64,000 nucleotides of DNA from Anastatus disparis (taxonomy: Eukaryota; Arthropoda; Insecta; Hymenoptera; Eupelmidae): NCBI GenBank assembly GCA_017163975.1, contig JAFFSR010000237.1:5766001-5830000 (forward strand), written 5' to 3'. Shown here piece after piece: positions 13,801-26,700 of the stretch (position 1 is its first letter; each line of letters begins with the position of its first letter). The translations under genes were made by a program, and so were the position numbers. A model generated the notes under the pieces. That model saw only the letters and a list, made by a program, of their open reading frames with translations. It did not search any database and was not told where the DNA came from.

Positions 13801-16800
13801 TTTATTAGGACTTTTGCCGAATTTAAAATTAATTTCATCTATGTTATTATTTATGTTTGTTTCCAATAAATTTAACGAAATGAAAATGAATTTCTGAATA
13901 GCTTTTAACTAATTTGACTATTTATAAATTATATTTTAAAAACTGATTTCAATTTTCAATTTCAAAAATTATCATGTTATTACGTTTGGTGTACAAAACG
14001 AACGGTACAAAAAAATACGAAGATCATTTGATTTTAAATGATGAGTTTAATAACCTCTCAAGCATAAATTTTGCAAATAAGTAATTAATTAGTTTCAAAT
14101 TAAATCAAACAAATTTTAATTCAATTTTATAATACTCCGTTTAATAAAATACTTAATAAGAGATATTTAATGATATGTAATCAATAACTTTTTCCCCACG
14201 CTTGGAAGTAACGTAATTATTAATTCATATAATAAAATTATAATTTGATTATAATTTTAATTAGGCTTTACGAAGATTTTTTTTCAACCCTCGAATACCC
14301 TATCAACGTACATAGCAAACATACAAAAATGATCAAACAAGAGTCGCGCCCTCTCAATTCGCTATTCGATTAAAATCAACATCCTCGTGATACATAGCCT
14401 GCCTTGTTTTTACTTTATTTTCCAAAAATCAATCGAGCACAAATTGTCCCAAGCTTTAGCAGTCTTTGCTAATGAATCGCCATTGTTACGTAGATTTACA
14501 AAAAAATAAAACGTAAAAAAAAAACAGAAGTAAAAATAAAAGTTACAATAGTGTGAGTTGCTTTTTTTTTGGCACTCATGGAGAATGGGAGGAGAGAGAG
14601 AGAGCAGAGAAAAAAAAGTAGGCGTGCACGTATAAGTGAGCTTTAATCGCGAACGAACGTTAAGGCGGATTTACAACGCATGCCAAAGGGTTGTACATGA
14701 CTGCCCCATGTATATACGTATATACATAGTTTGTTCGTTTGGGAAATCGAATGTTAGCGAATAGATGCGAGCGTATACGCATCGATATTTTCCTGCAAAT
14801 CTTTGGGCGGTGTTTTCGACGTATTTACACGAGGATTTTTACATTCGAGACAGGCTGGTTTATGATGAGAATTCGAAATTGAAAATGGAAAATCGCTGTT
14901 ATTTTCTTGGTTTTATGTATATTTTATGAATTTCTCGTGTATTTTTTTTCCACGGGAATTTATTTGGATATTGTGCAAGAAATAACTATTGCATTCTTAT
15001 TGAAATTTTAATGTTCATTTTGAGCTATGTACATTACAATAATATATCAGAGTATATTCAAAAAACCTTTTTTTTTAATTGGAAATTTAATTTTCGTTCA
15101 ATTAACTTTTTTTAAATCAAACTAACGCTTTTATTTTTTCAGATTTTAATTGGGTGCCAAATATTTTATTAGAAAAAAATATAAAATATTTCAATGAATA
15201 TCTGTCACTATTCGAGTGTAATAAATAAAAATGGATCGTGAAATAGTTCGCTGAAAATTTATCGTTGAGAATTCAATTTTATTTATTAATATAATTTTTT
15301 AGTCATTTTTGTACAATGATTTATCAGATTAGAAATGTACTTCATTATTTAATTTAGAAAGAAAATTCAATAATGCCAATCAAAATGATGAGTGTAATGA
15401 AATCAATAAAATATTGTTAAATTGTATGAAATTGTATAAAAATATAATTACTTTTATAAAAAGTTTTAATTACGTTACTCTCAATTAGATACTATAGTTT
15501 CTATTGATATTTTCAAATAAAATTAAGTTTATTTTCTCTATTTTCACAAATTATAAACCATGAAAAATTCATTAAATTTTTTATAAGTAAAAAAAACTTT
15601 GATTTCACATTCAATTAGACTTTTTATCGAATTATATTAACTTAATTTTTTTCTAAAAAAATTTTTTTTTGTAGTATCATTACCTTCACTTGAAAAAAAA
15701 TATAAACTAACCAAAAAATGAGTGGAAAGTCTATCATACTGATTCTCGTATTGTTTTGACAATTTTTGGCAACGTACATTCGCCTTCCAATTCTAAATGT
15801 CCTTGTTGTTCCTGCACAGTTGTAAATCAGATATTCTACTGTTCTCCCGGAGAATCTCTCCCTTTTCTCTTGCTTTCTCTCTGTTTTTTTCTTTCTCTCT
15901 CTCTTTTGAAAAACAGGATACGACGTACATATATATAAATGAATATACGTTTTTGAATTGTTGTTTTCTTTTTTTTTGTTCATTTTTAGGTAAAGCATTG
16001 TAATTTTTTTTTTTGCTTAAAAAAAATAAAAACGTGATCGGTTGATCTATCTATTCACTTCTCTGTACTTGCGACTCAATCGAGAAATGTTTTAGAAGAA
16101 AAGAAGAAGAAAAAAATTCAATTATTCGGGTCAACGAGACAAGGATAGGTTTCACCGGCTTGAAAATAGAACGCAGCCTGCCAAGAAGTTTCGCGTATGA
16201 TTTAGAGAGTTATTCCATGGAGTTTGAGATATTGTATGGCCTTAAAGTAAGTGGAATGGCGATAAAATTTTATGATGTACGAGTACATTATTGAAATTAT
16301 AATTGCGTTTTATACATCTCATCTTACAATCTGTTTTTCTTAAATAATTCAATAATTTAAATATAAAATGTTGATGAATTTTTAATAATTATTATTTAAA
16401 AATGCATAAAATAACTTCGTTTATGAATAAATTAATTATAGATAAGCGGAACAAACAATTTGGAAATAAAATAACTTTGATAAACTCAATTGTGTATAAT
16501 TAAAGTGCATCCAATTTTATTATTAAAACTCTTTATTTATTTACATATAATACGATTTATTAAATTTTTTATATGTATAACAAAGTTCCAAATGAGTAAA
16601 TATGCTGTGGAAAATATCAATTGATAATGTATTATTAGTTATTGTTTTACCTGTTTTGAAATATTCTTGGAAAAGTTATTGTTGAACTTTTCTGTTACAT
16701 CAGTAAAAAATAACACAAGTGATAAAAAAGAAAACAAGTAAATTATAACAGTAATGAACCTATAAATAACAACGAATTATAACGTAAATAACTCAATTAT

Positions 16801-16974
16801 TAAAAAATGTGATTAAATAACAATTTTGCTAATTTTTTTAAGCTCGTTGAAAATATTATTTATAATTTGGTATTAAGTTTTGAAAAAACTTTCATTTATT
16901 TATAGTAATTAAAAGTTTACAAAATTGTTAAATAGAACACAATAATCTCATTTATTGTGTTCATTAAAGTACCA
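10801..16974. other. AT-rich intergenic DNA with pyrimidine/purine tracts, no gene seen
   Basis: It holds a GA tract around 12036-12079, CT-rich stretches near 12780-13060 and 15860-15905, a short TA tract at about 13558-13573, and a palindrome TGTATATACGTATATACA near 14709. Conceptual ORFs here are Ser/Leu/Phe-rich shadows of CT repeats. No splice-bounded coding segment was recognised. Confidence 0.6.
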
Positions 16975-17176
16975 TAAAGCGAGCAGTGTGGGGTAAAAAG
17001 TGAGCATTTTTTCATATGTGATTTTCTGATTTTTTATGTACTTTTGTTTATGTACAATAATTTTTTGTAAATTATTAATAGAAGTTCAAAAAATTATTAT
17101 TAAACATACGTAAAAGTACAAAATTAGAAAATCATATATGAAAAAATGCTCGCTTTATCCCACACTGCCCACTTTA
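16975..17176. mobile_element. About 200-bp inverted-repeat element (MITE-like) downstream of Ddr
   Basis: Two arms of about 70 bases (16975-17045 and 17105-17176) are near-perfect reverse complements. Both outer ends read TAAAG(C/T)G(A/G)GCAGTGTGGG. Inside, both arms share GAGCATTTTTTCATAT and GATTTTCT. The centre is AT-rich with no ORF. The structure fits a non-autonomous DNA transposon. TA at each edge may be the target duplication (inference). The family is not recognised. Confidence 0.75.
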
Positions 17177-17856
17177 CTACGTTTTTCTAAAAAATTTTTT
17201 TTTAAATATAGCTTTTAAAACTTTTTTCATAATTTATATGCAAACAGAATTGAAAAAAAAAAATGTTTTTTCAAAACTTAATCTGTTACACCTACTTTAT
17301 TCTCAATCAAATCTAAATTGTAATTTGATAATACGATATCTATAATCAGATTTTGTTTAATCTTCATCCAGATAAACATTTTCCTAGCTCCGTATACATT
17401 TTGCAATTAACATTGCCATATAGGGTGTATATTTATCGAACATCGACTCGAGGACATATAACGGTTAACATATAATTAATCTTATACATCGTTTACATTA
17501 ATCGAGTGAGGGAAGCGCGCGGTTATTGTCGAGCTGCTACATTTTTAACTTGCTGCTTTCATCTTTCATCATCGTTAAAAAAAAAAGATATTTTTTTTAT
17601 CACTTTTTTTTGTTTTGTAGAAGTTTTACAGACACTCACCTTCAACTTTGTTCAAAGAAAGGATTAGATAAAAATTTTTTTGTCGTTTTATTTTTTTGTT
17701 GCTTTTCTTTTGTTGTTGTTTTCTTTAGCCAATTGTGCCTGATGTCATTGACGCTGTTGATGTCGTTGTTGTCATTGTTGGATTACCCCACCAATTACCA
17801 TTGAGCTCACCCATCATAGAAAGCCGGATGAGATTCCAGCCTTCGAGTTCTCTGTA
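17177..17856 (-). other. Probable proximal 3' UTR of Ddr
   Basis: This is the sequence immediately after the Ddr stop on the minus strand. The first 120 bases are richer in GC and CA/GT repeats than the surroundings. Several AATAAA-type hexamers occur on the minus strand; the nearest convincing one is at 17687-17692, about 165 bases past the stop. AT richness makes such hexamers common by chance, so the cleavage site cannot be fixed. No ORF of interest is seen. Confidence 0.45.
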
Positions 17857-18015
17857 TCAGGTGTCATTGCGATTTGGTTTGTAGCCGAGATTTTTACGTT
17901 GAAGAAATAGATGGATTTCACGGAAATTCGGACGATCCACCTCGTTGCGTTGCCAACATTCGCGCATTAAATCGTACATTTCCTTCGGGCAGTTCTTTGG
18001 TAAAGGTAAGAAAAT
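17857..18015 (-). CDS. Ddr: Ddr terminal coding exon: end of kinase C-lobe and stop codon
   Basis: This 159-nt exon encodes 52 residues (476-527) and a TGA stop at 17857-17859. It starts [17 protein letters not shown] and carries [21 protein letters not shown], the classic C-W-x(6)-RP tyrosine-kinase ending with the conserved Arg of the RPNF box. The tail after the domain is only about ten residues (GYKPNRNDT), consistent with the very short C-terminal tail of DDRs. The acceptor is TTTTTGTCCAACAG. Reading continues open upstream of the acceptor, but that part has no kinase similarity, so I start the exon at the AG. Confidence 0.95.
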   Translation of the reverse strand: MFLPLPKNCPKEMYDLMRECWQRNEVDRPNFREIHLFLQRKNLGYKPNRNDT

Positions 18016-21000
18016 CTGTTGGACAAAAATAAGAACGAATTTATTTGTATTTTTTTTCACTGATTATTCATTATATAAGAAATATAAAAAAAGAATAAAA
18101 AATCTAATTTCAACAAAGACTATGCAAAATTTAAGCCTTAGACATTTTCTAATATTAGAGCAATTTAATATAATATTAATTTCAAATCTGAAAAAATAAT
18201 CCGTGTGCGCCTTATTAGTATTCCTAAACTATAATTTATTTCAACATAATTAACTCTTGAAGATCACATAAGGTCAAAACATCAAGCTTCAGTTTCTCTA
18301 CTGTACATTTTTTGATTTTCTAAAAACATATTCATAATATTTTTTTTTCTTTTCATTCGTTTTTCTTATGTGTAAACAAATTCAATTTCAGAGTAAAATT
18401 GAAATATTTCAAAGAATTCTTTCTCGTATATGCATGTCTTCATTTTGATCAAATATTTAAAATTGTTTAGAATCACTATGAGTCCATATAATTCTTTTTA
18501 AATTCTAGAAAAATATCTTTGAAAATCAAGATAAAAAGCATAGATTTATGTTTTTTAATAATACGATCTGATATTTTATTATCATATAATTAATAACTCG
18601 TCTGCTTAATTTAATTAAGCAGACGAGTTTTCAGCTGCTTTACTGTAAAATTAAAAAATTAATTCCTCACCAATTTGGATACTTCTTGATGAGAACATTA
18701 ACAAGTATTTAAGTTATCAGTGTTTTCCATTAAAATTAAGTGGTTTTCAAGTTGTAAAATTAACCTGATTTATAAGTACTGTGTTCAATATGTTATAATT
18801 CTACATTCTGCTTAATTGTTATAATTATACATTGCTAAAATATATCGTTAGTTGAAATAAATTTTATTAAGTGAATTATTATGTATATTCATATTAATGT
18901 TTGATCAAGTTTCAGGACTCTTATTTAAAAAAATAATATATGCAACTCGTACACCACATGATTCAAGGCTTGTATGAATTACGTTCTTTGCACACTAGTT
19001 GCATAATGTACTATTCTTTAATATAAAGTATCATGTTAAATCTAAGCAAGTATGTAGTAAGAAAAATTATCATACATTCATCGCATTCTTAAAATTTCAT
19101 ATTCCACGAACCTTGAAAATTAGCAAAAATATTAGCATACTTTATGAACAACGAAACGTAAATCATACTGATAATATCGATATTTCTATCTCGAACGTGA
19201 ACTGAATTTTTTTTCTTCATTTTAATTAACAACTGTTAACAAAATTCAAGCTAATGAAGCAATAATGTAAATATGCATATTTAAATGCTTTTCCAACAAT
19301 TAATTTTAAAGTACATCGTATTTTAACATATAATTTAAAAACAAAAAGATTTTAGCACGCAACTTTTTAATCATGAAAAATCAATATTTTTAAGAATTGA
19401 ATATGTATATTTATATATGTATAGTGTGTTATATCGTGTCCATTAAAAACAATTTTTTTTTATGACTCTTTATTCATAAATCTCTATCTAACCTCATGAA
19501 AGCTTACCTGACTCGGAAAAAAATATCAAGATAAAGTACTCTATTACGAGAGATTACATGACAAAAGCTTAGTTGCTATAAATATAATAAAAACATAACA
19601 AAAAGAAAAGAAAAAAACTAAAAATTCCCTTTATCTCTCACCTTTCTCTCATCCTCTTGGTAAAAATACGTCGCATTCTCGACAATACGATGGTCCGGTA
19701 ATTCTTCAAACGGTTGCTCGCGTGCGAACGTCAAGATCTCCCAGAACGTCACGGCAAACGCCCACACATCGCTTTTGGACGTGTAGTTCCCCTGTGAATA
19801 AAAGTGAACAAAAAAAAAAGAAGAAAAAAAAATAGTTTACTCATCCAGTCGAGTGACAACAAGGGAAAAATCGGAGAATAGCAAGCGTATAAAGGGTAAA
19901 GAGAGAAAAAAAGAAGAAATAACAAAACAATGACAGGAGATTTGATTTGATGGCTTGATTGTGGAAAAGTTCGCACACAATTTTGTAAAGTGTTTCAAGA
20001 ATACATATTTCGCGCACAATGCGAAGACTTTAATGTCACTAAGTGCTTATAAAAAATTAAACATTTTAAATATTAAGATTTTTCTATATTTACAAAATTA
20101 TTTTTAAAATTTCATTCGTAAAAATTTATTTTATTAGAAATAATAATGAAAATTTACATAAAAGCTTTTTACAGTAATTGAATTCATTTTTTCAAAATGC
20201 ATTAAAAGAGTTCAATACTTTGACATTTGATAAAAGATTTCAATGATGTTATATTTGTAGTTACATTATGTTACTTTTCAGATATTAAAGTTTTCCATCC
20301 TTTCAAAATTATTTTTAAATTTAATCTAAAAATTCGAGAGACTATTTGATTAAAAATAATAATTTATTTAAAAGCTTTTTATAATATTTAAATTAATTGA
20401 CTTAAAATATATTAACGAGTTCAATACTTTCGACCTTGTTTAAAGATTTTATTGATTTCATACTAATGAAATAAAATTGTAATATTAATGTAAAAATAAT
20501 AATCGCTAATAATAAAACAATTTACAATGTTTCCCAAAATAAAATTTTCACATATTTTGTTCCAGTTTTTCTAAATAAAAAGAGCACTAAAAATAAAATA
20601 ATTTTTTAAAGATTTTGTAAGAAATTTCGATTTTCAAGATGACGATAAAATAGAATAGTAAGAATATAGGAGCGACTTCTAACTTCAGAAGTACTATTGA
20701 TATTGGGTAGCTTGAACGATGTAACATAATAGCAGTAATAAGCCTGACGTAACGAGAGATCGTTTTTTCGAATTCGATTTCTCGATTTCATTCAGTAACT
20801 TTCAGCACTGCTTAAAGCATAAAAAGGATAGTTTTTATAAATCAGCTAAGAACTAGGCAATATGCACTTTTTCACTTTTTTTTTTAAAGGGTAAGGCATG
20901 TGTGCAGTTTCTTTCTTTTTGTTTCATTTTCACGCGTGTGCATATTTCTTTTACCTTTTCTTAGCCTTTTTTTCTCTTACTACAGAGTTTATTTTCTTCA

Positions 21001-23715
21001 TAAGAAATTCTATTTTATCTTTATTAACTTTTATCCTACAAAAATGACTTATTAAAGTGTTGAAAAATCAAATTTATAATTCAAATTTTCAAGATAATAA
21101 TTAAATAATATTAATTTTCGAATAAGTTGCAAAGCACGTTTTCGCAAATCAAACGCTTTTATTAATCAAATAATAATTTCAGGCTAATTATACATTTTTT
21201 CCTTTACCAAAATGTAATAAAAGCCCTCGTGACATTATTAATTATTTAAAATATACAGCTCATGATTTTAATAAGCAATATGTAAATCACGTATCCACAG
21301 TAAACGAAACATTTTAAGAGAATAAATTATTTAATTTTAAAACATACATACGAATACATAAACACGTGAAATTATTGAAAACGAGTTATTAATCAATCAT
21401 TTCGTAATACGCCATGTGATATTAATAATTTTGAATCTACATAGTCGTCTTTATAAAAATGAGCAGTATTACAATTTAATAATATGATTTGATCTAAAGG
21501 AGCGAATTATTCAATATTGAAATTGTTAATAATCTTAATTTGATTCGCGAATCATTGAAATGCAGGTTATTTATGGAAATAAATACATAAGAATGAAATT
21601 TAACGTATATTAATATTTACTTTGTCCATTTATGGATTATGCTGTAAATAAATTACAACTAATTATTTGACATTACTTTAGTGCTTTTATTATATTATTA
21701 TTTCTAATTATGAAATTAGTAATTATAGTAAATGAAAGTTATACATGAACAAATATACATTTATGAATAAATATACATTTATTCAGAATAAATATTAACA
21801 AATTATTATTAATATTCAATTAATTGATTAATTTTGATTTTTTATATAAATTTTTAATTACATTTACTCATGAATGAAATTAAAACTTTAAATAACATTG
21901 CTAAATCCAAGATTTAAAAAACTTTCTTAAAGCACTTTACGTACACAATGTTTAACCATTTAATTTAATTTACGTAAATAAGAAAGCATTCCCTTTTTTT
22001 TAAACATGTCACACACGCTTTTTAATAATGCTAAAAGACTTAAATAAAGACCTGCAAATTAAATTTCCTTGTCTTTTCACATTAAAAAGTTTTAACTTTA
22101 TCCCGACACTAAAACTCTACGGTCTACAAATTATGTAAATAATTTGCTGCACAAATTTTCAACCTTAAAAAAATCTGTGTGCTTTATTTTCAAAATATTG
22201 TCGTCAATATCATTGCAATCTTATTAATTTTACCCAATTTAATTATATCAACGTTTTAGTCTTAAGTAATTCAAAGCGATCGTAATATCACCTTGAAGAT
22301 ACAACTTTGTAATTGATTCAGATATTTCATTAATAGACTCAATTCAGCTTGATGATCGACTAAATAATGACCAGTAAATTAAACATTAACGACATACTAG
22401 AGATTTCAAAGCTTTATACAAATGTCATAAGGAGTTTCATATGCTATTTAGAATATAACGGGAGGGAATCAGTTTTGCTAAGCTTACCCAAGGTAAGCTA
22501 TACTATACTGTTTGGAAGAGAGAGAGAAATTCACAGAAATTTAATGAGGAGATGGTATATATGGGAAAGAACGGGGGGTATAAGGGAAGTTGTGTAGTTA
22601 GACTCGGTTTTATGATGATAACTAAATTTTAAGCTCAAGCGTGTTATTATATATTAATATGGAAATTTAATGTCTTTATGGATTATTATTATCATTATTG
22701 CAAGGAATTAAATTTTTCTTTTGTAATTTGTAATTTCAGTTTTTTGGAATTTTGATGATTTTGGTTGGAAATTTAATGATGTCGTGTAAAATGTATTAAA
22801 AATTATTAAATTTCTTACCAATTACGTGCTTTTATTTTTATTCGACGAGTAAATATTTGGTTCGTTATAATGATTTTTGCATCAATTAGTTTGTATTGCT
22901 GCTAATTAATAATTATACAAACAAATAATTAGGCTTACTTGTACTTGTTACCCATTTTTTATTTGTTAAATATACTTATTTCCTGTTTGAAGGAGTTATT
23001 CAAGTTAATAATAAGATTGTTAACGTACCCGTGCATCAATTTTAATTAGTTCTCAAGTTACGATGCATAAGCTTGGAATTTTAGAATGTTAACGACTCGA
23101 AATTATATTTTGACAAAATACATAATTTCTATTAATAAATATAAACTATACCTTGCTAATTTCATATATAAATACGAGAATCTCAATTTCAATTATTCTT
23201 CGTTCAAATGAAATGCAATAACCGTATTATGTGTAACAATTAAAATGAAAATTGAAATATATTATTTCATAATCTCTAAATTCGCAACCTGCCTGCGTTT
23301 GTTTCATAACTTCTAAAACAAATAATGCTATCGCACGTAACTTGATAAATAATTCGAAAAAACATCCTTTAATTTGAAAAAAATTACTTTCGAAACAAAT
23401 TGTGTGTAATACACAATAACGTAACCGCATCTGAAGCTTAAACAAGATAGAAATAGAAAAAAGAGAGAGAGAGAAAAAGAAGAAAACAAGTTAACCAAGT
23501 TTATACTTTCTCCGTTATTAAATTTTTCATTTATGCGATCCACGTCTCTAACGAATTTGCTGAATGTTTATCGCTGGGATTTACGCTTGCTTTTATACAA
23601 AAGCAGCCAACAATGCTTCGGAATCTGTTATTATTAAGTCAGAAATTGGCTCGAGGCTTGCTCTCTTCTTTGTTTTCCATCTCTTTCTAACTCTCTTTCT
23701 CTCTTATATACTCTT

Positions 23716-23752
<37 letters not shown>

Positions 23753-26700
23753 GTACACGGTAACTTCAAATAAAGCATAAAATGACGAGGGGCTTAACTA
23801 ATTTTGAGCGAGCTTCTACACAACGCAACTTTGTTCATTGTAATAGATGCCAAAACTGCATTTGTCAGTAGTCGAGCATTTCATTTGTACAGAGAACAGC
23901 TGAAGGGATATATACATGTGTATACATATATAGATATGTTGATAAAACCGTTATTGCGTCAGTGCAAATACTAGGCTGTTTTACGTTTAAGCGTAAAGTT
24001 CGTTTGTGCGTATGTCGCTTTGTAAAGAATTAACCTTTTTTTTTTTATTTTAGTCGAATATACGGAAAGTTATATAGAAATAGAGAACAAACTCAACGAG
24101 GTCACTTCTTGCTAACGCGATAACCCATACACGTGCACAGCTGTGCAGTGTCCAGTTACTTTTTTTGGGGAGGAAAAGGCAGGAGGATGAGAGGTGAGAG
24201 GACGGGTTTATCAAATTCGTAATTTTTTGTCTATGAACATTTTGGTTCACCGAATTGTTTGATAACGAGATTTTGCGTTTTACCACAACGAGATTGATAA
24301 AAAAAAATTTAAGGATTTTAGAAACTTTAATCATTTTTTGTTTATTTGATTATAAACTTTGTAAATTTAAATAATTAAAAATCATAGATTACAATTGTTT
24401 TTTTAATGCTACGATCAGATTTTAATTAGTTATTTAAAAAGGATGCCCAAGAACATTTAATAAAAATATGTAAAAAAGTCAATGCTTTGAAATAATAGAA
24501 AAAAAAAATAAACGATTAATTTAGCAAAAATAAGTGAAAAAATCAAAATTTAGTCCGACGTTTGAAACAAATAATAGAATTATAAACTTATTTTTTATTT
24601 TTTCCAACGCAAAGTTAACTAATTTAGTTTCAATTCTGTAAAACTTCATAAATTATTTGATAATAAACAGATAAAAGTTGTTTTACACCGAGATTTTACA
24701 AATCACCTCATAGGCATTATTCTGTTATAATAATTTTTAATTTACATCCAAAATATCATACAGAAAAACAAATGTTTATACCAAAAATTCAAAAATTTGT
24801 TTATCATTGAAGTAACAATAGCTAGTAATGGAAAACCTAGAACAAAAACAGCATATTGATAATATATACTCTTACTAAAATTGTAATAGACGAGCTGGCA
24901 AAGCAATAGGGTATGGGCACATACACAATCGCGAATCGAAGCAGATATGAGCTTGTATATAGGAAACCAACATATATACGGGAATATATAACATACGAGC
25001 AAATGGTATAGAAAATGGAAACAGGTGGGCATTGTGTTGCCTAGTGCATTAAAGGGTTCTCCGTTTACCGTCACGGATTCCTGTTTCATAGTTATTGTTT
25101 TGAGAGAGAAATCGATAATATAGTTTAGTAAATTTTTCTCGTTTTTTTGGAGAGTTTTATTTATAGTTTATAAAAAAATACTATCAATTATTTAAAGTTT
25201 ATTTTTTAAGGTTTTAAAAATAATTTGACAGCGATAAATTCATTTTTATAAATTTATGACTTTTTATTGTTTGTTTTGTTTTTATGTCAATAATTTTTAT
25301 TTATATTCGATTATATTTAAAATAATAATAAAAATTCAGTGGTTTTTATTCGAAAAAAATCAACATTAAATAAATTTAATGAACAGAATAATTTATTTAA
25401 TTGAATGAGGGAATTCAATAGGTTAATCAATTTAAATAAATTGCAAGACTTTAAATTCGATAAACTATTCAAAAGTTTGAAAACTTTATCAGGTCTTTCC
25501 TATAAAAAAAAATACCAAACTAAAACTGGTTCATTCATGCCTCTAATTTACATTGCAAAGTAATGTTACTTATATGCGATAAATTAGAAACGTTAAAGTA
25601 AAACTGACGTAGTGGTATTTAAAAACTTTAGATTCTGTTTTACTAATTAAAAAATTGTTTATCGAAAATTTACATAAATTGTTGCAAAAATGTCAATATA
25701 CTTTTATCTCATGCACTATAACGAACTACAAGAAAAAAAAATAGCAATCCATTTTTAAAACGAAGAATCCAAGCTGGTATATACGGGTTTATATAGCCTT
25801 TTTTTTAAAGGTGAAGTGACAAAATAGAATAAGACTACTTACAAGAAGCATCGATTCCCAAGCCATCCAGCGTATTGGAAGAGAAGGTCGACCTTCGATC
25901 TTAAAGTAATCTGCTGTGTAGGCACTCCTACCGGGTCCGAGATCCGAAACCTTTACAAAGTACTCCTGACTTACCAGACAGTTTCTGAAAAATCATAAGA
26001 TCATTTTATTTATAGAGGACGTTATAGTGAGTTATAAGATTTATTCTTTTTTTTTTAAATTTACGATGAAAAAGTTGGAGGGCTTTATTTTATTTAAAGA
26101 TTTTATATAGAGCCTTGGTAATATTGAACATGTTAGAAGTTTTATATCATAATAAAAAATGCTTTTAAAGTTATTAAAAATAATAAAAATGGATGACATT
26201 AGTAATAAATTGAAATTGTTTATTAAAATCAAAGTTTCAACCACTTATCTATTGAACTTTAAATACATGAGGGATATATTTGAATTTTTTTAGATTTTAA
26301 AATTCGATTTCCAAAATGCTTTCAAGCGCTTTAAAATGCATGAGTAAGGATCGATCTGTTGTACTGGCATTTAGTGTAGTTTAATTAATATTTATAATTT
26401 ATTATTTAAAAAATTCTAAATAGAAATGTTTCGAGAGAAAGTCGTTAAAAATTTAAAAAATCAGCAATCTCATATCTCGCAATTTTTATCGATAACAGAA
26501 ATTTTAAAAGTTCAAAAGCGCTTTTTTCCAAACCATCTTTTTAAATATGGACAGAAGAATTATTGATGAATAGTAAACCAATGCAAGAACAATATTCAAA
26601 AGCATCGAACGGTTTTTATCAAACTTTATATCGGAAATTCTATTTAAAAAAAAGAGCTAAAACACTAGCTAATCCAATAACCGTTATAAAAAATAAATAA

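Larger units (their letters stand above)
19792..25842 (-). other. Ddr intron (6,051 bp, phase 0)
   Basis: It contains a degenerate tandem duplication (20072-20478), a (CT)n tract (23720-23749) and one copy of a dispersed repeat (about 24440-24735). The rest is AT-rich sequence without coding evidence on either strand. Confidence 0.9.
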
